From contig JAWWNJ010000052.1 of the NCBI GenBank assembly GCA_037176885.1, forward strand, positions 62,001 through 126,000: a stretch of 64,000 nucleotides of DNA, written 5' to 3'. This stretch comes from Favolaschia claudopus. Taxonomy: Eukaryota > Basidiomycota > Agaricomycetes > Agaricales > Mycenaceae. Positions 32,738 through 43,683 of this stretch are shown piece by piece. A model generated the notes under the pieces. The model did not search any database and was not told the DNA's origin. It saw only the letters and a program-made list of their open reading frames with translations. Within the stretch, counting starts at the first letter, position 1; each line of letters opens with the position of its first letter. The position numbers were made by a program, and so were the translations under genes.

Positions 32738-35255
32738 GTATGACTTTGATTATGGTGGACTCATTCGATTGTGACGTCGTATATTAAATACCCCGAAGTA
32801 TCGTTTAAACCAGTCGTAAGGTTACGATAAACGGGTGAGTGGGTTTGAGCTCCGTTCAGTCCAATTCCAATCCCAATTAGGCAAGTTGTCGATTCTGGAG
32901 GCAAGTCGATAGTAAATGAAGGCCCCGCTGTATTTCGGCAAGTCGTGGAGGATTCAAAGCAAAGGGTTGGATCTATAGGTAGAGGCGTTAAAACAAAGTA
33001 AGGCTTTGTTAATTGAATCCAGAAGAATTTAACAGGAGGGCGAGTGTGGCAGTAAGTTCGAGTTCCAAGAGGTAATTCTTGCTAACTCGGTTGATTCAGT
33101 CAGTGAATTGGCACCAGGGGATATTCAGAAAGTGGGGGATAATTGGTACGATGCTATTGAAGTACATTTGTGAATAAATACGAGGAGAGGTACCCGTATT
33201 CTGGGTCCATACATGCGGTACAAAATAAATAGGAAGGAGATGTCCATATGGCTCGCACAGCCAAATATCAGGAATCAGGGGTCGTTTCCATGATTTAGAA
33301 CTCGCCCGCATGCTCGTAGTAAGGCACAGATTAAGTTCTTTCAGCTTGAAATTGAGTTGAACCAGTAAGATCGAGTCGGGGAGAAATGTGGGTATTTGTT
33401 CCACATGGGGCGCTTGTGGAATCGTTGCAATGGTTGCCTCGAGGTGATCTGGACCATATGAACGTGTTCTGACCCTGAAATTGATTTTGCGCCGGAGGCG
33501 AGAGCCAGGAACAGATATTCAAAAGTCGAGGTAAGGCGAAATGATGCGATCATCCGAGATTCCCACGGTTCAACTGGATTGTGTCGGTGGTGACGGTGGA
33601 GCAAAAGAGGTGAAAGTTGGAGGATAGAGAGCCAGGGGTATATCGAATTAAATGGACGAATAAAACTGGGTTGGTATGTGAATTTAGGGTGTTTTCAATG
33701 TAAACAGCGAAGCTGTGTCACACGATTTATTTTCTTGTAGTTCATGCCGTGATTTGCCGGGTCGCCGCGTCGCGACCCTACTATGTAGTACTTAGATCCG
33801 AATCTTTAGCCTCAAGCCGCCCCCGAGACAAAATTGGGTAAGTAAAAAAGACCCAGAGAACTAGATATACAGAGATATAAACTCACAATAAGTAATCATA
33901 TCTGGCACAGAAAGAAAAGTAGGGTAAAGACGCGACTTACGCGTGAATGGTGGCCTCAAAGACGAAAGCTCGTGACCGCGTGGTGGCGAGCCGGCGCAGT
34001 CGGGGCTCGGCAGATGTTAACCGGTGACACGTGTCCATGAGAAATTGTTTGTTGGGGTCACAATGTCACGTCGCCTCTCTTTCTGTCGTCCTCTGTCGTC
34101 CTTCCCACTTGTCGTTCACCCCCACCTCAAACCGCCATTTGCATACCCTGAGAGGATGCAACTCGTAACATAACGCTGTCACCCAACTTTTCAGCGCCTC
34201 GGAAGGGACGTTTGTCAATATCTGGTGCGCGATCCCGTCGACGTCGACACCACCAAATTTGTCTTTGACTCGCATTCAGCGGCGCAAGCTGTGTGGTACA
34301 CCACAACGTAGGCTTGCTCCCCTCCCCTGAACTATGCTTCCCGCTCATCTTCTCAATCATGTCTCCCGTGCCCGCATGTCGTCCGCCGTGGCCGTGTGCC
34401 GCCCTCACCATTACTTAGTTATTGGGGCAGGATTCGTTGTGTGGGTCACCATAGTAAGCCCACAACCCATTCTTATCTTCGCTTCTGATCCCTGTTTCGC
34501 CCTACCTTTGCTGTCTTCGATGTCCTCGGGTATTGCACGTGCAGGTGAGCCGGTCATGAACGTACGTTCTTCCATTGTATATTGAAACTGCTCTCCTGCC
34601 GCTTGGAATCGGGAATATGAGCTTCGAAACTCTGTTGCGGGACATCCCCGTGCATTATACCTGAGATGTGGGAGATTTATGTGCGGGTGTGGTGTTTCTG
34701 TTCGTTCTGTCCCATACTGACGCCCTTCATGTATTATGCCCAGAATCTCGCGCAATACACGGATATGTAGATCGGCCGCCCAAGATAGCATCTTGCCTCT
34801 CCCATTTCATCGATGGCTAACATTGCTCGAGCTTCTCTGCTTTTGTCCTCTTTCTTCTCTGACCATCTTCCAAGTTTGGTTGAACGCCTCTGCTGTTCTG
34901 TTAATCGGTCGGATTAGCACTGATTAATCCTGTTCTGTTAATATGTAGATCAATGTATGTATATTATACTCAATATAATTGATTGATGAACACCGATTTG
35001 AACGGTTTTGTTCAACACTGTTCAAAAGTCGTGTTTAATCCTCGTTAAACAGGTTTAAGCTTGGCAGGGCTGCCCGGTGCGCCGCCTACTGGCTGTTTAA
35101 GTAAACGATGGCTTAACCTGATTTGCTGTCGAGACAGGGATTGTTTAAGCAAACTTCATATAGATTCTTCAAGGTACGCGCAATGGATACCTCCGAAATG
35201 TTATATATATTGCCCCAATCATACTCCATTCCAACCCTCCCTCTTGTGAACTCCC

Positions 35256-36694
35256 ATGGCCTCGCCGTCCTGCCAATGCGGCAACCCGCAGGCATGCACT
35301 TGCTACATCCAACCCCCGCGTCAAAACAATTTCACAACGAATTCCTACCCCACCCCCAACGTCTTTGGCTCCTGGCCTGGCTCTCAGGCTCATGCCATGC
35401 CTCTCCCGCCTCAAGCTTTCATCCCCGGATCGCCGTATCCTCCACCACCTCCCGTCACTTTCGGCCAGACTTACGGCTTTCAAAATACATACCCCGCCTC
35501 ATTTAACACCGTGATCTCTCCCCCTTCCTCTGCGGCAACCCATGCACCATTTGTCGACGCGACTAACACGATTAATGCCGGCCTCGCTCCGCCGCAGCGC
35601 AAGAAGAAACGTAAAGCAAATCCCAACGCTAACTCGGCAGCTACATCGCGTACCCGTCGCCGCATCGACCCCAACTCCACCTCCGAACCGGCTGTTTTCG
35701 GGGTCGGTCCGTCTGACCCAAATGTTGCAGCGGCAGCAGCTGCCTCTGAATTGGTTTCCCATCCTTCAATCCCTCACCCCAACTTCGGCTCTTTGGTCAA
35801 TCAATCTTCGGCATCCGGAGACGATGCAACAGATGTTTGGTATTTTGTTCGCGGCGTTCACGGCGCTTCTGCGCCAACCGTCGCACCAGAACCAACGGAA
35901 ATGAAGGAAGATCGACCGGATAAAAAGGTGTTTTCCCATTTGTCGTGCCGCCTCTGTCCGTGAGCGTTCAAGTGTGTTCTGTTTTTGTTTTCGCTATCTG
36001 AACCCTTCCATCGTTAGATTTCCGAAATGGAAGGCATGGAAGAATGGTCCTGGACAAACCAAGACCATCCGAAATCATCTTGAGGGAGAACCTGGATTCG
36101 TGCAGCGGTGCGTCCCAACTTTCACATTATACTGCGCTACTGAAAGTCCGCAGCCGCTTTCGGAGGAAGAGCAAGTAGAGGCAGAGCGCCGTGCTGCTGC
36201 CGAAGATGAACATATTGTCGATGCGGAGCTGAATGACTATGAGAAGGAGGGTTTGCTGGGAGGCTCGGACCCAGAGTATGAGGACCTTGACTTGCTCCGC
36301 TACTGGGAGGTGAGTTTAAGTATGTTCTTATACAATGTTGGTCTGAAAAATGTTGCAGGCTCGTCAATATCGGTTCCGTTACCTATTTCGCGTGGCGCTT
36401 GATGTATTGCCTGTTCAGGCTTCTGCGGTACCATGCGAGCGTGTTTTCTCTTCCAGCAAGGACACAGATGCCTCCCTACGCAACAGTCTCTCCCCCGAGA
36501 TGATGGAAATGCTCCAGATTCTCAAATTTATTTATCGACAGGATCGCATCAAATTTTGCGAGGACTTCGTCGTAACTGAGGAAGATCTGTCTGTTGTTGA
36601 TATTGACCCTGATGTAGCAGAAAGGTTGATTGCGGCAGGGCGTACTCAAGAGCTTGAGGATCTTATAGAATCTTCCTGGGCTTCGCCCGTTTGA
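35256..36694 (+). CDS. hAT-derived protein: BED-type zinc finger plus dimerisation domain, no catalytic core
   Basis: Exons 35256-35959, 36018-36309 and 36359-36694 with GT-AG introns join into an uninterrupted 443-codon frame. The N-terminal 190 residues are proline- and serine-rich with a basic stretch (QRKKKRKANPNANS). Residues about 225-260 form a BED-type finger (SHLSCRLC ... WKAWKNGPGQTKTIRNHL). The C-terminal 110 residues are a hAT dimerisation domain (ALDVLPVQASAVPCERVFSS, SKDTD, LSPEMMEMLQILKF). A complete hAT transposase has several hundred residues of RNase H-like core with catalytic D, D and E between these parts; here an acidic linker (LSEEEQVEAERRAAAEDE) takes their place. A possible extra 39-nt intron at 36110-36148 would not change the frame. 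It could bind DNA and pair with full-length transposase but not cut. Intact frame and splice sites argue against simple decay. Confidence 0.72.
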
Positions 36695-37006
36695 TTTTTG
36701 CGTTGTATTCACTTATATAATCATTGTGCTTTGTATTGTTCCATAATTTACTCATAAACTGTATAGTCTTTTATTGTGCATATGTTTATTGTACTTATTG
36801 GAGAATTGTAGCACATTTTAGAGGTGCATACGAGGTCAAAACAGTGCAATGCAGCTCAAAACGAGGAGACGGGGAACCGTGGGACGAAAACTTCCATTTA
36901 TGGATGTCAGCTCCGAGCTGCCTCGGCCCAACTCCGAGCTCGAGCGAGCTGATGGGCAATCACCTCGAGCTCAGCTCCAACTCAGCTCCCGGCAGCACTA
37001 GCCCGC
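36695..37006. mobile_element. 3' flank and right terminus of the hAT element
   Basis: Downstream of the stop the sequence becomes rich in CGAGCT/AGCTC words and ends CAGCTCCCGGCAGCACTA at 37006, the complement of a TAGTGCTGCC hAT-type terminus. The left terminus was not found; copy C ends 95 bases before the ORF and may have replaced it. Confidence 0.5.
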
Positions 37007-37753
37007 CATCTTGTATATCCTCACTTATACACGACATAATGGCAGATTTTCACCGAATTACAAACATATGGATGTACCAGGGTGCTAGCTAAGACTTTAA
37101 TTATATGTTGAATGGATTTGCAGCCTCCCAGAGGCAAAAGAACGCGCAAGGAAGGGTTATGGTAGGTCGCCCAAGGAAAGTGGCCCAGACCTTCCTAAGT
37201 CCCCGCTCCCATCATGACCAAAATCAATCAAACGTCAAAAGCTGTCATTAGTGTTACCGATTAGGAAACATATCCGCCTCTGCACTACGCCCACTAGGAC
37301 TACGCAGGAAGGTCTGGGTTTCCGAGACTAAATCTTCATTCTTTTCCTCTGGCAATATTCACATATCAATTAGCTTCGAACTTACGAAGACGCGGACAAT
37401 GATACTCCGGCATCCGGCTCACCGCTGAACTCCGGTTCCAGCTCGCGCCCATCTTCCCGTCTTCATTCCAGGTCTGGGATACCTGCTGCTCCACATGCCG
37501 GGATAGCGAGAGCTGCTGCCCGATTTCGCAATGTTTCCCAGTCGCTCGATTTCTCGGATTCTGGGAATGTTGGCGCTGTGATCCAAACTGTCGAAGACGA
37601 GATGACATGAGCAGCCCAATACCGTCCCGGCAGCAAACAGACATGATCGGATATTGGACAGTCAGTACACGCTCCTTGCGCAATACACACACTACTCCTA
37701 ACAATGCCCGTTCATCTAGCTAATCATGGGAAGTCAACGTGGCCGAGGATTTA
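37007..37753. other. no recognisable gene
   Basis: Minus-strand frames around 37366-37704 overlap each other in three phases without a known domain. Confidence 0.35.
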
Positions 37754-38245
37754 TCCTGTACAATTTCAATCAATTCGTCTGTCACGGGGTCACAGGCCTG
37801 CGGATTGACGAATATTTTCGCGCCTGTCACAGGTCACCAGGGCCGGAGACGAATGTGACAAACAAGTCGAAAAATGGCTGAAAAATAGGTGAAAATACGA
37901 ATTTTTCTTCTGCGCGCCAAGTGGCGCGCTAATCTGGCTCGATTCGTCGCCCGCTGCGGGATGGCGCGTCAAACACGGATCTAGGCGTGGTTTTGCCGTG
38001 ATGTGCAAAATAATGATTTTGGTTCTGTTTTGCATAAATGTTTCTGCCTTTGGCCCCTTGTCTGCAGGTGCTAACAGCTCCGGTTCAATGCTCTGCAGCA
38101 TTCTGCCCAGCAATAGCTAGTTCTTGGACGGTATTGACGAAAATCTTGCCAGTGTCACGGTCGATCCGGGCCAATAACGAATGTCGTTTTTCGTTCCGAG
38201 GTGTCACAGGTCACAGGCCGGGCGAATTGATCGAAATTCTACAGT
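37754..38245. mobile_element. degenerate foldback element CTGTACAATTTC
   Basis: CTGTACAATTTCAATCAATTCG at the left pairs with CGAATTGATCGAAATTCTACAG at the right, with GTCACAGG words just inside each end. The ends resemble the CTGTACTATTTCGACC family at 27778. TA flanks are not clear. Confidence 0.5.
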
Positions 38246-38430
38246 CGTCTGTTCTGCGATTACGCTCCTATTCAAGCGACATCTGTTCCATCTGAACGGG
38301 TTTTCTTTTCATCTGCCGAGACTGATACCAAGTGTAAGGATTTATGTAATGCAGCCAGCCTTGCACCACTACCACTCCACCAAAAGGGAGCAATGTCAAG
38401 CTCGGCTTGACATGTGGCTGGCAGTATATA

Positions 38431-38798
38431 CAGCCGTTTTGGAAAAAGAATACGGGTTCCGTCATTTCTTCCTTCTTAATTTTTTGTCTACACTTGTTGA
38501 CGATTCTGTCAAAAACTCCACAAATTGTTGCCTTAAAAGGCAGATGCCGTGAGTCCATCAATGAACACAATCTGGGTCAAACCATTCTTGCACATTTGCT
38601 AGCGTCCAAATGAGCATTCAATGCAATTCAATCACTGCACCAATGTTCTATGGCACCCACAGAACTCTTCCGGACAAGTACTGAGGCTGGGCGGGCAAGA
38701 AATCAGATCCATCAAGCAGGTCCAAGGCCAAGTAAGTGTCAACAAAGAATTGAGGAGCAAGAAATGCCGAAACCCGTATTCTTTTTCCGAAACGGCTG
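38431..38798. mobile_element. 368-bp TA MITE, CAGCCGTTTTGG family, copy 1
   Basis: Ends CAGCCGTTTTGGAAAAAGAA and near-complement with TA at 38429-38430 and 38799-38800. Same family as 40679-41056 and 54576-55122, but with a diverged interior. Confidence 0.8.
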
Positions 38799-38865
38799 TA
38801 TACTGGATAATGTCCTATTATGACACCAAGCGGCGCAATCGGGGCTATGAGATGAAGATGCTCAT

Positions 38866-39252
38866 ATTATTGCACGCAACGCGGACGGAACCGAGAATGC
38901 AAAAGGAAAGATCACTCATTACGTAGAGTTGATCATCACTGTTGGTACCCATGCTGAGCGACAGAGGTTCCTCGTAACGGATGGGTCCCCGCCCGTCTTC
39001 TCTCTCTAGCATATCACCTCTGTGGTCGTCGTCGTCGCTCGCGCGGCGCTCCGCGCCGCGCTCGCTCCTCCTCCTCCTGCAAAAGGAAAGATCACTCATT
39101 ACGTAGAGTTGATCATCACTGTTGGTACCCATGCTGAGCGACAGAGGTTCCTCGTAACGGAACTCGGCAAGGCCCGGGTATTCATTGGGTATGATTGGTT
39201 ATTTAAGCACAACCCCGAGGTCATTCAAATTGACAGGGGGTGTGACGCGTGA
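38866..39252 (+). pseudogene. Ty3/gypsy Pol fragment (retropepsin to RT linker)
   Basis: The frame IIARNADGTENAKGKITHYV, then ELIITVGTHAERQRFLVTEL, GKARVFIGYDWLFKHNPEV fits the end of the gypsy aspartic protease-like domain ('N.DGT.N..G.I...V......G.H.E...F.VT.LG....ILG..WL..HNP'). It is interrupted because an 84-bp piece is present twice (38898-38981 and 39078-39161) around a 96-bp unrelated GC-rich spacer; only the second copy continues into GKARVF. No RT follows. A relic of an ordinary retrotransposon. Confidence 0.7.
38898..39161. repeat. 84-bp direct repeat with 96-bp spacer
   Basis: TGCAAAAGGAAAGATCACTC to CTCGTAACGGA is identical at 38898-38981 and 39078-39161. The spacer is GC-rich with CGTCGTCG and CTCCTCCTC runs. 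Looks like a repair or template-switch duplication. Confidence 0.85.
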
Positions 39253-39455
39253 CACCTCCAAACCGGCAGAATTTTGCGTGACCGAACGAAAAATTTCGGC
39301 GAAAAACGCAAAATTAGGCCTTTTTAGCACGTTTTGGGGCATTTTCGAGGCAGCGTGACGAATTTTTGGTTCGACAATGGCCTCGGTGACGCTAGGGCTT
39401 GCACCCGTCCGTCTTTGTGACGGTACATAGACGGACGGGACGGACGGACGCGGGA

Positions 39456-39537
39456 TCTGATGCCACCCCCAAAAAAAACCCCCCCAAAAACAAAGTTCCA
39501 GAAATAGGCTGTTCTATTTTTAGGGGTGGCATCAGAT
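39456..39537. repeat. 82-bp perfect-ended palindrome
   Basis: ATCTGATGCCACCCC at the left and its complement at the right around an A/C-rich centre. May be a deleted MITE or a hairpin. Confidence 0.55.
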
Positions 39538-39736
39538 GGCGCCGTCACTGTTTTTGCTCAGGTGACCGTGGAGCGGGTTCAAATCACATTTTGTACCAGT
39601 TTTTTGGATTTTGAATTGGTAGCGAAATCAAAATCATTGGTTCAAAATTTTTCATCACTTGCTAATGACAAGCTAATGAGCTCTAATGACTACTTCTCAA
39701 ACCAGGGAAATTGTTCTATAAATAGTTTCATGAAAA

Positions 39737-39748
39737 GGGTATATAAGG
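39737..39748 (+). promoter_or_regulatory. TATA box of the decayed H4 copy
   Basis: GGGTATATAAGG, at the same relative place as the TATA box of the intact H4 gene. Confidence 0.55.
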
Positions 39749-39874
39749 AAGGCAATCTACCTTTCATGGTCCATTGGTCCCTAGCTCTTTTATTCAATAA
39801 TCTTGCCCAAAAGCGCCCTTACCATCTCCGTGACTTCACTCACTCTCAACTTGGTCTGACTCTCAACGACATAT

Positions 39875-40348
39875 ATGTCCGGTCACGGTAACGGTGGGAA
39901 GGTGAGCAAGATGTATGTTCAGCCCGTGGCGCTGAGTACTGATTTCGGGCCTCGGCAAGGGCAAGGGTGGAGCCAGGCGCCACCGCAAGATTCTTCGTGA
40001 CAACATCCAGGGTGAGTTATCGACGCCCTCTTCGTTCGTCGTGTGGTGACACGTCCGCGATAGGCATAACCAAGCCCGCCATCCGTCGCCTTGCTCGGCG
40101 CGGAGGTGTGAAGCGTATCTCGGGGCTCATTTACGAGGAGACGCGCGGTGTGCTCAAAATATTTCTCGAGACTGTGATACGCGATTCAGTAACATACACC
40201 GAGCACGCAAAGCGGCGCGTAGCCCTGATTCTCGTCTTTATAACAGCATCTGACTCGTTTCGACGCTTACAGAAAGACTGTAACCGCTCTCGATGTTGTG
40301 TACGCCTTGAAGCGCTCTGGACGCACACTCTACGGGTTCGGCACGTGA
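39875..40348 (+). pseudogene. histone H4 pseudogene
   Basis: Paralogue of the gene at 2728 with the same four-exon layout. Exon 1 reads MSGHGNGGK (R3H, K5N) before a gtgagc donor. Exon 2 (about 39949-40011) has two extra residues, [14 protein letters not shown], and its expected AG acceptor is CG. Exon 3 is close to canonical H4 ([20 protein letters not shown] and on to YTEHAKR), closer than the intact gene. The donor after AAGCG is gcgcgt instead of gtaagt. Exon 4 ends [15 protein letters not shown] and TGA at 40346-40348. Two lost splice sites make correct splicing unlikely, yet the protein core is well preserved, so decay is recent. Confidence 0.82.
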
Positions 40349-40676
40349 GTTTTCCTAGGTGGCTTGGTCAGTATATCCGCACCTGCAGACCATGGTATTT
40401 TTATGTATTTGTATTATGATCCGAGGTACTGTAATACTTACTTGAATGTATGTACATACATACTCTGCACTAACGCATACATTTTGGCATCCACCAAGTT
40501 GGTTCCCCGCTAAAATTGCACACCTCGGCAAGGGGCTTCCACGATAAGAAATTTCCTAATTTAGGAGAGGGGGAGGGGGGTACCCTTGGCCTTGAAAAAA
40601 AAGTTTTATATGATTTTTTTGGAACCACTTCCCGGACGGTTCCTGAGCTGGTTTTCGACTTTAAGAATACTTTGTA
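40349..40676. other. no recognisable gene
   Basis: A short spacer between the H4 pseudogene and a MITE. Nothing coding is seen. Confidence 0.4.
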
Positions 40677-40678
40677 TA

Positions 40679-41056
40679 CAGCCGTTTTGGAAACAATATA
40701 CGGGTTTTGATCGAGTGGTGCTCATTCGTTTGTGCTTACCTTTGTTTTGCTTCCCGTCGCCAGCTCCACTTCGGCCGAATCTGAGTTTGCTTCCGCCACC
40801 TAGAGAACACCAGGAAAAAAACAGGGGGTTAACAGAACTGAGGATCAAGACTCAGCTGCTACTTGCCCAGAGTTCGACAGGGCCGTGACTTGCGAGCAAG
40901 GGCCAAAACAAGAGACCAGCGGCACTTGATGTGGTACGGCAACACCCCACAAAGTGGTGCTCCCGGCTTTGCCGATGACAGAATCGTCAACAAACGTAAA
41001 CACAAATGAACGAGCACCACTCAATCAAAACCCGTATATTGTTTCCAAAACGGCTG
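40679..41056. mobile_element. 378-bp TA MITE, CAGCCGTTTTGG family, copy 2
   Basis: Ends CAGCCGTTTTGGAAACAATA and complement over about 55 bp; TA at 40677-40678 and 41057-41058. It holds the empty site for the 166-bp element nested in copy 3 at 54576-55122. Confidence 0.9.
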
Positions 41057-41243
41057 TAACGATTTTGTGGGCTCGGATCAGCGCTTACGCACACTGTTGA
41101 TATTTGATTGTATTTGTTCGCGGTGATCAAGGCAGACACTCGCAACAAAACCTGGAAAAATCGCCAGAGCTACCCGGCCACTCGATCGACTATGGTTCTT
41201 CGGTGAGTCGTAGAAAGTGTTCGTGTTTGAATTCTGATATTGA

Positions 41244-42025
41244 ATTGTTCGAAGCCGCCCAGACGGAGAGGATCACTCTGAACCAGAGGATGAAGCGCAG
41301 TCTGAGGACGACGATCAAGCTCCTCCCCGTGCTGTCACACGGCGTGTTAAGCGTCAGGTCATTTTAGAGACAGAGTCGGAAGGGAGCTCGGATGAGGTAA
41401 ACAAGATCCGGAAAATTACACAAGAGATCGACGATGCTGGGTTTCCTCTCACATCGGACGAAGCCAAGAAATACGACTTGGAGTATTTTGATGACCCTCT
41501 TCCGCCGACCCTCCAGGATAAATCTGTCGAGGAAGGGCTTCGTTCTTCGCTTATGGGAAACGCCTCCCTCCTTCGTCTCGCTCCCGACATTCAACATCAT
41601 GCAGGCAATTTACCAGATGAGAGGGCGGCGCCCTCAACGGCCGTGGAAGCAGCTGAAGGCACAATGACGGAGACGACGGCAGCAAACGTGCCGATAACGA
41701 ACCCAGCGGCAGCGAATGCAGCGGCCGCAGCTTCAGCGGCAGCAACGGCAACTGCGATGGATTTCCCGAAGCTGCGAAAACGTACCAAGCGAAATCTCAC
41801 AGAAGAACTTGAATGCATTTGCGGGCAGGAGGTGACGGAGCAGCAACGCCAATCATCCGCGTTGCAGTGCACCAGAGCCGGATGCGAGACGATTTGGGTA
41901 TGGGTTTGACATCTTGCATCGTTTCTGACTTAACAGTTTCTCGGTTCCATGCCGAGTGTGCAGACGCGAGCAGTCGGAAGGGATGGGTATGTGAGTCTTG
42001 TAGAGGTGCGAAAAAGCGAAGATAA
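41244..42025 (+). pseudogene. PHD-finger-like protein, C-terminal fragment
   Basis: An open frame from about 41244 to 41897 has acidic segments (EDEAQSEDDDQAPP, ETESEGSSDE), an alanine run and a basic stretch, then ends ELECICGQEVTEQQRQSS ... QCTRAGCETIW. After a candidate intron (41898-41936) the sequence SRFHAECADASSRKGWVCES and C follows, then stop at 42023-42025. Together they give the C-C-C-C-H-C-C-C order of a PHD finger, a chromatin-reading zinc domain. A simple GT-AG splice does not bring the two halves into the same frame, so a splice lesion or another junction is likely. Such PHD modules occur in Agaricomycete transposon proteins as well as chromatin proteins; I cannot tell which. 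Upstream exons are not recognised. Confidence 0.55.
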
Positions 42026-43142
42026 GCCAGTAGAAAGTGTTTGTTGAACATAGTACAATGTTTTATGAAAGTCTTGCGGTAAACGGCGTTGGACTGGCGC
42101 AGAGAGAGCTGAGAAGGAGTGGGCGAAGAGCAAGAAAGACTCGAGAAAGACGCGGAGATGCGCTGGCGCGTGCGAGTGATTGATTGCTTCCCCAAAAGGA
42201 AATTCCCCCATATAGAGGGGGGGGGAGGGGGTCCCCGAAATCGCTGAGAAAAAAACTTCGACCCCTGGTGCAGATTTCGCGGATCGGTACCCCCTTGCAC
42301 CTCGGTGACCTCGCGATACCCCGTAACCCATAGTCTTTCGAGGAGAAAACCCATAACTTTGGCGGCGGGCGCAATTTTTAGCGTTTTGAGGCCGTTTGAA
42401 GCAGCTTTTAGCCCAAGGTTGGAAGAAATGTGGCTAGATGATTGAATCAAGGTCAGTCTGACGTGCTTTGACACCAAATCTAGCCATTTCCTGGCTAAAA
42501 ATGACTTTCTGTAGCTTTCTGTTCGGCTCGAATGTTGCTCGGCTTTGGCCGGCCGAATGTTGATGGCATCAATTGCATCTGAGACCCTCCTTCGTCAAGC
42601 CATTACTAATTACATAACTAAATAATTAATAGGCCCAAAGGTCAAGAAGGTCAACCCCGCCTTGACCTGACCTTGACCTGACCCTTGACCGTCGGGTCAG
42701 GTCAAGTAGTTGACCTGACCTCCGCAACACTGCTCTTCTTGTCTCCCCCACCACGTCCAACCCTCCCGACTCGGACTACAACCAGCCCGAGCACAACGAT
42801 AAATGACACGGTAAATCATAAAGACGGACAAGTCACAACGACTTGAGCTGGCCATCGCGCCAACATACGGCAAAAATCCAGATCACAATGGGCAGTGGTT
42901 TTGTTACTTCAAGTTACTTGTACTGTCTACAACTTCGTTGAGCCTGTTGGCGTTAGCAAGGCCGTCGTACCTCAAGTTTTCACTTGATGATCGGAAGAGT
43001 CGAGCGATTGAGTATCAACATTTGCAAAGGGATGGGCAAAGATTCGAGAAGCATCCATTGGTGCGCGGTCCCGCATCGATAGTCTACCAAGGCTCGCGAA
43101 GTTGGCGAGGTTCGAACCCGGGGAAGAGTGGGTTCGGGCGCG
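42026..43142. other. no recognisable gene
   Basis: Holds a C/G-run (GGGGGGGGGAGGGGG near 42218) and, at about 42635-42735, repeated GGTCAAG/TTGACC words ending CCGCAACACTG, possibly a decayed hAT-type terminus. Confidence 0.35.
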
Positions 43143-43150
43143 GGGAACAT

Positions 43151-43675
43151 TAGGGTCCGGTGACAATTAGATCTGGAGGAAAATAATTATTTGTTAGGTC
43201 AATTGTCAGGCTGACAGTCAGAACTGACCAATGACAATCGACAATTACGTAAGCTGTCTATATCGGGCAATTTTGTATCTAGCAGTCTCCTGGACAAAAA
43301 GAAACTTATAGTCTCGGTAGCACTGTCACAATTCAGGTACTTCCGCGTTTTAGTGTTGTATTTCCTATTTTTCTGCACTGTTGTGTAGCTATTCGAGGGC
43401 GAAGTGTCACTGTCACAGGCTGGTCACTAGTCACACCCTCGGCCCGCCACTGCCGGATGTGTTGAAATCAGTTGCATCAAGCGGAGAAAACATCCTCTCG
43501 ACTACTTTCAAAATCATACTGTGGTCTGGCAAAGCCCGGTGGGCAATCCCCTGCAGGTCAACGACGATTGTCAGAAATGTCAGGGCTCTCCCTCGAAAAT
43601 AATTAATTGTCAGTCAGTGACAAATATTTGTTATGTCAGATTCTGACAATTGACACTGTATGTCACCGGACCCTA
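43151..43675. mobile_element. 525-bp hAT-type MITE
   Basis: Ends TAGGGTCCGGTGACA and exact complement, flanked by a perfect 8-bp duplication GGGAACAT (43143-43150, 43676-43683). Subterminal TTGTCAG/CTGACAA words are repeated in both arms. Non-coding. Confidence 0.9.
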
Positions 43676-43683
43676 GGGAACAT

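Larger units (their letters stand above)
30782..35161 (-). mobile_element. long unclassified TIR element, copy C (both ends present)
   Basis: Left end starts CAGTAACCATATGAAGTTTG; right end finishes with the matching CAAACTTCATAT at 35161. The terminal inverted repeats are about 250 bp each (30782-31030, 34910-35161), and weaker inverted similarity continues inward (about 31440-31540 against 33960-34070), so the arms were once longer. The last eight bases of the two ends differ and no target duplication can be fixed. Inside lie the 442-bp foldback MITE and a spliceable candidate ORF at 32193-32737. No known transposase was found. Left end lacks 21 bp (the CAGCCCTGCCAAGC region) that copies A and B have. 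Confidence 0.75.

Noticed and set aside
43104..43120. GGTTCGAACCC T-arm-like sequence
   Set aside because: No anticodon arm, D arm or acceptor stem can be folded around it.
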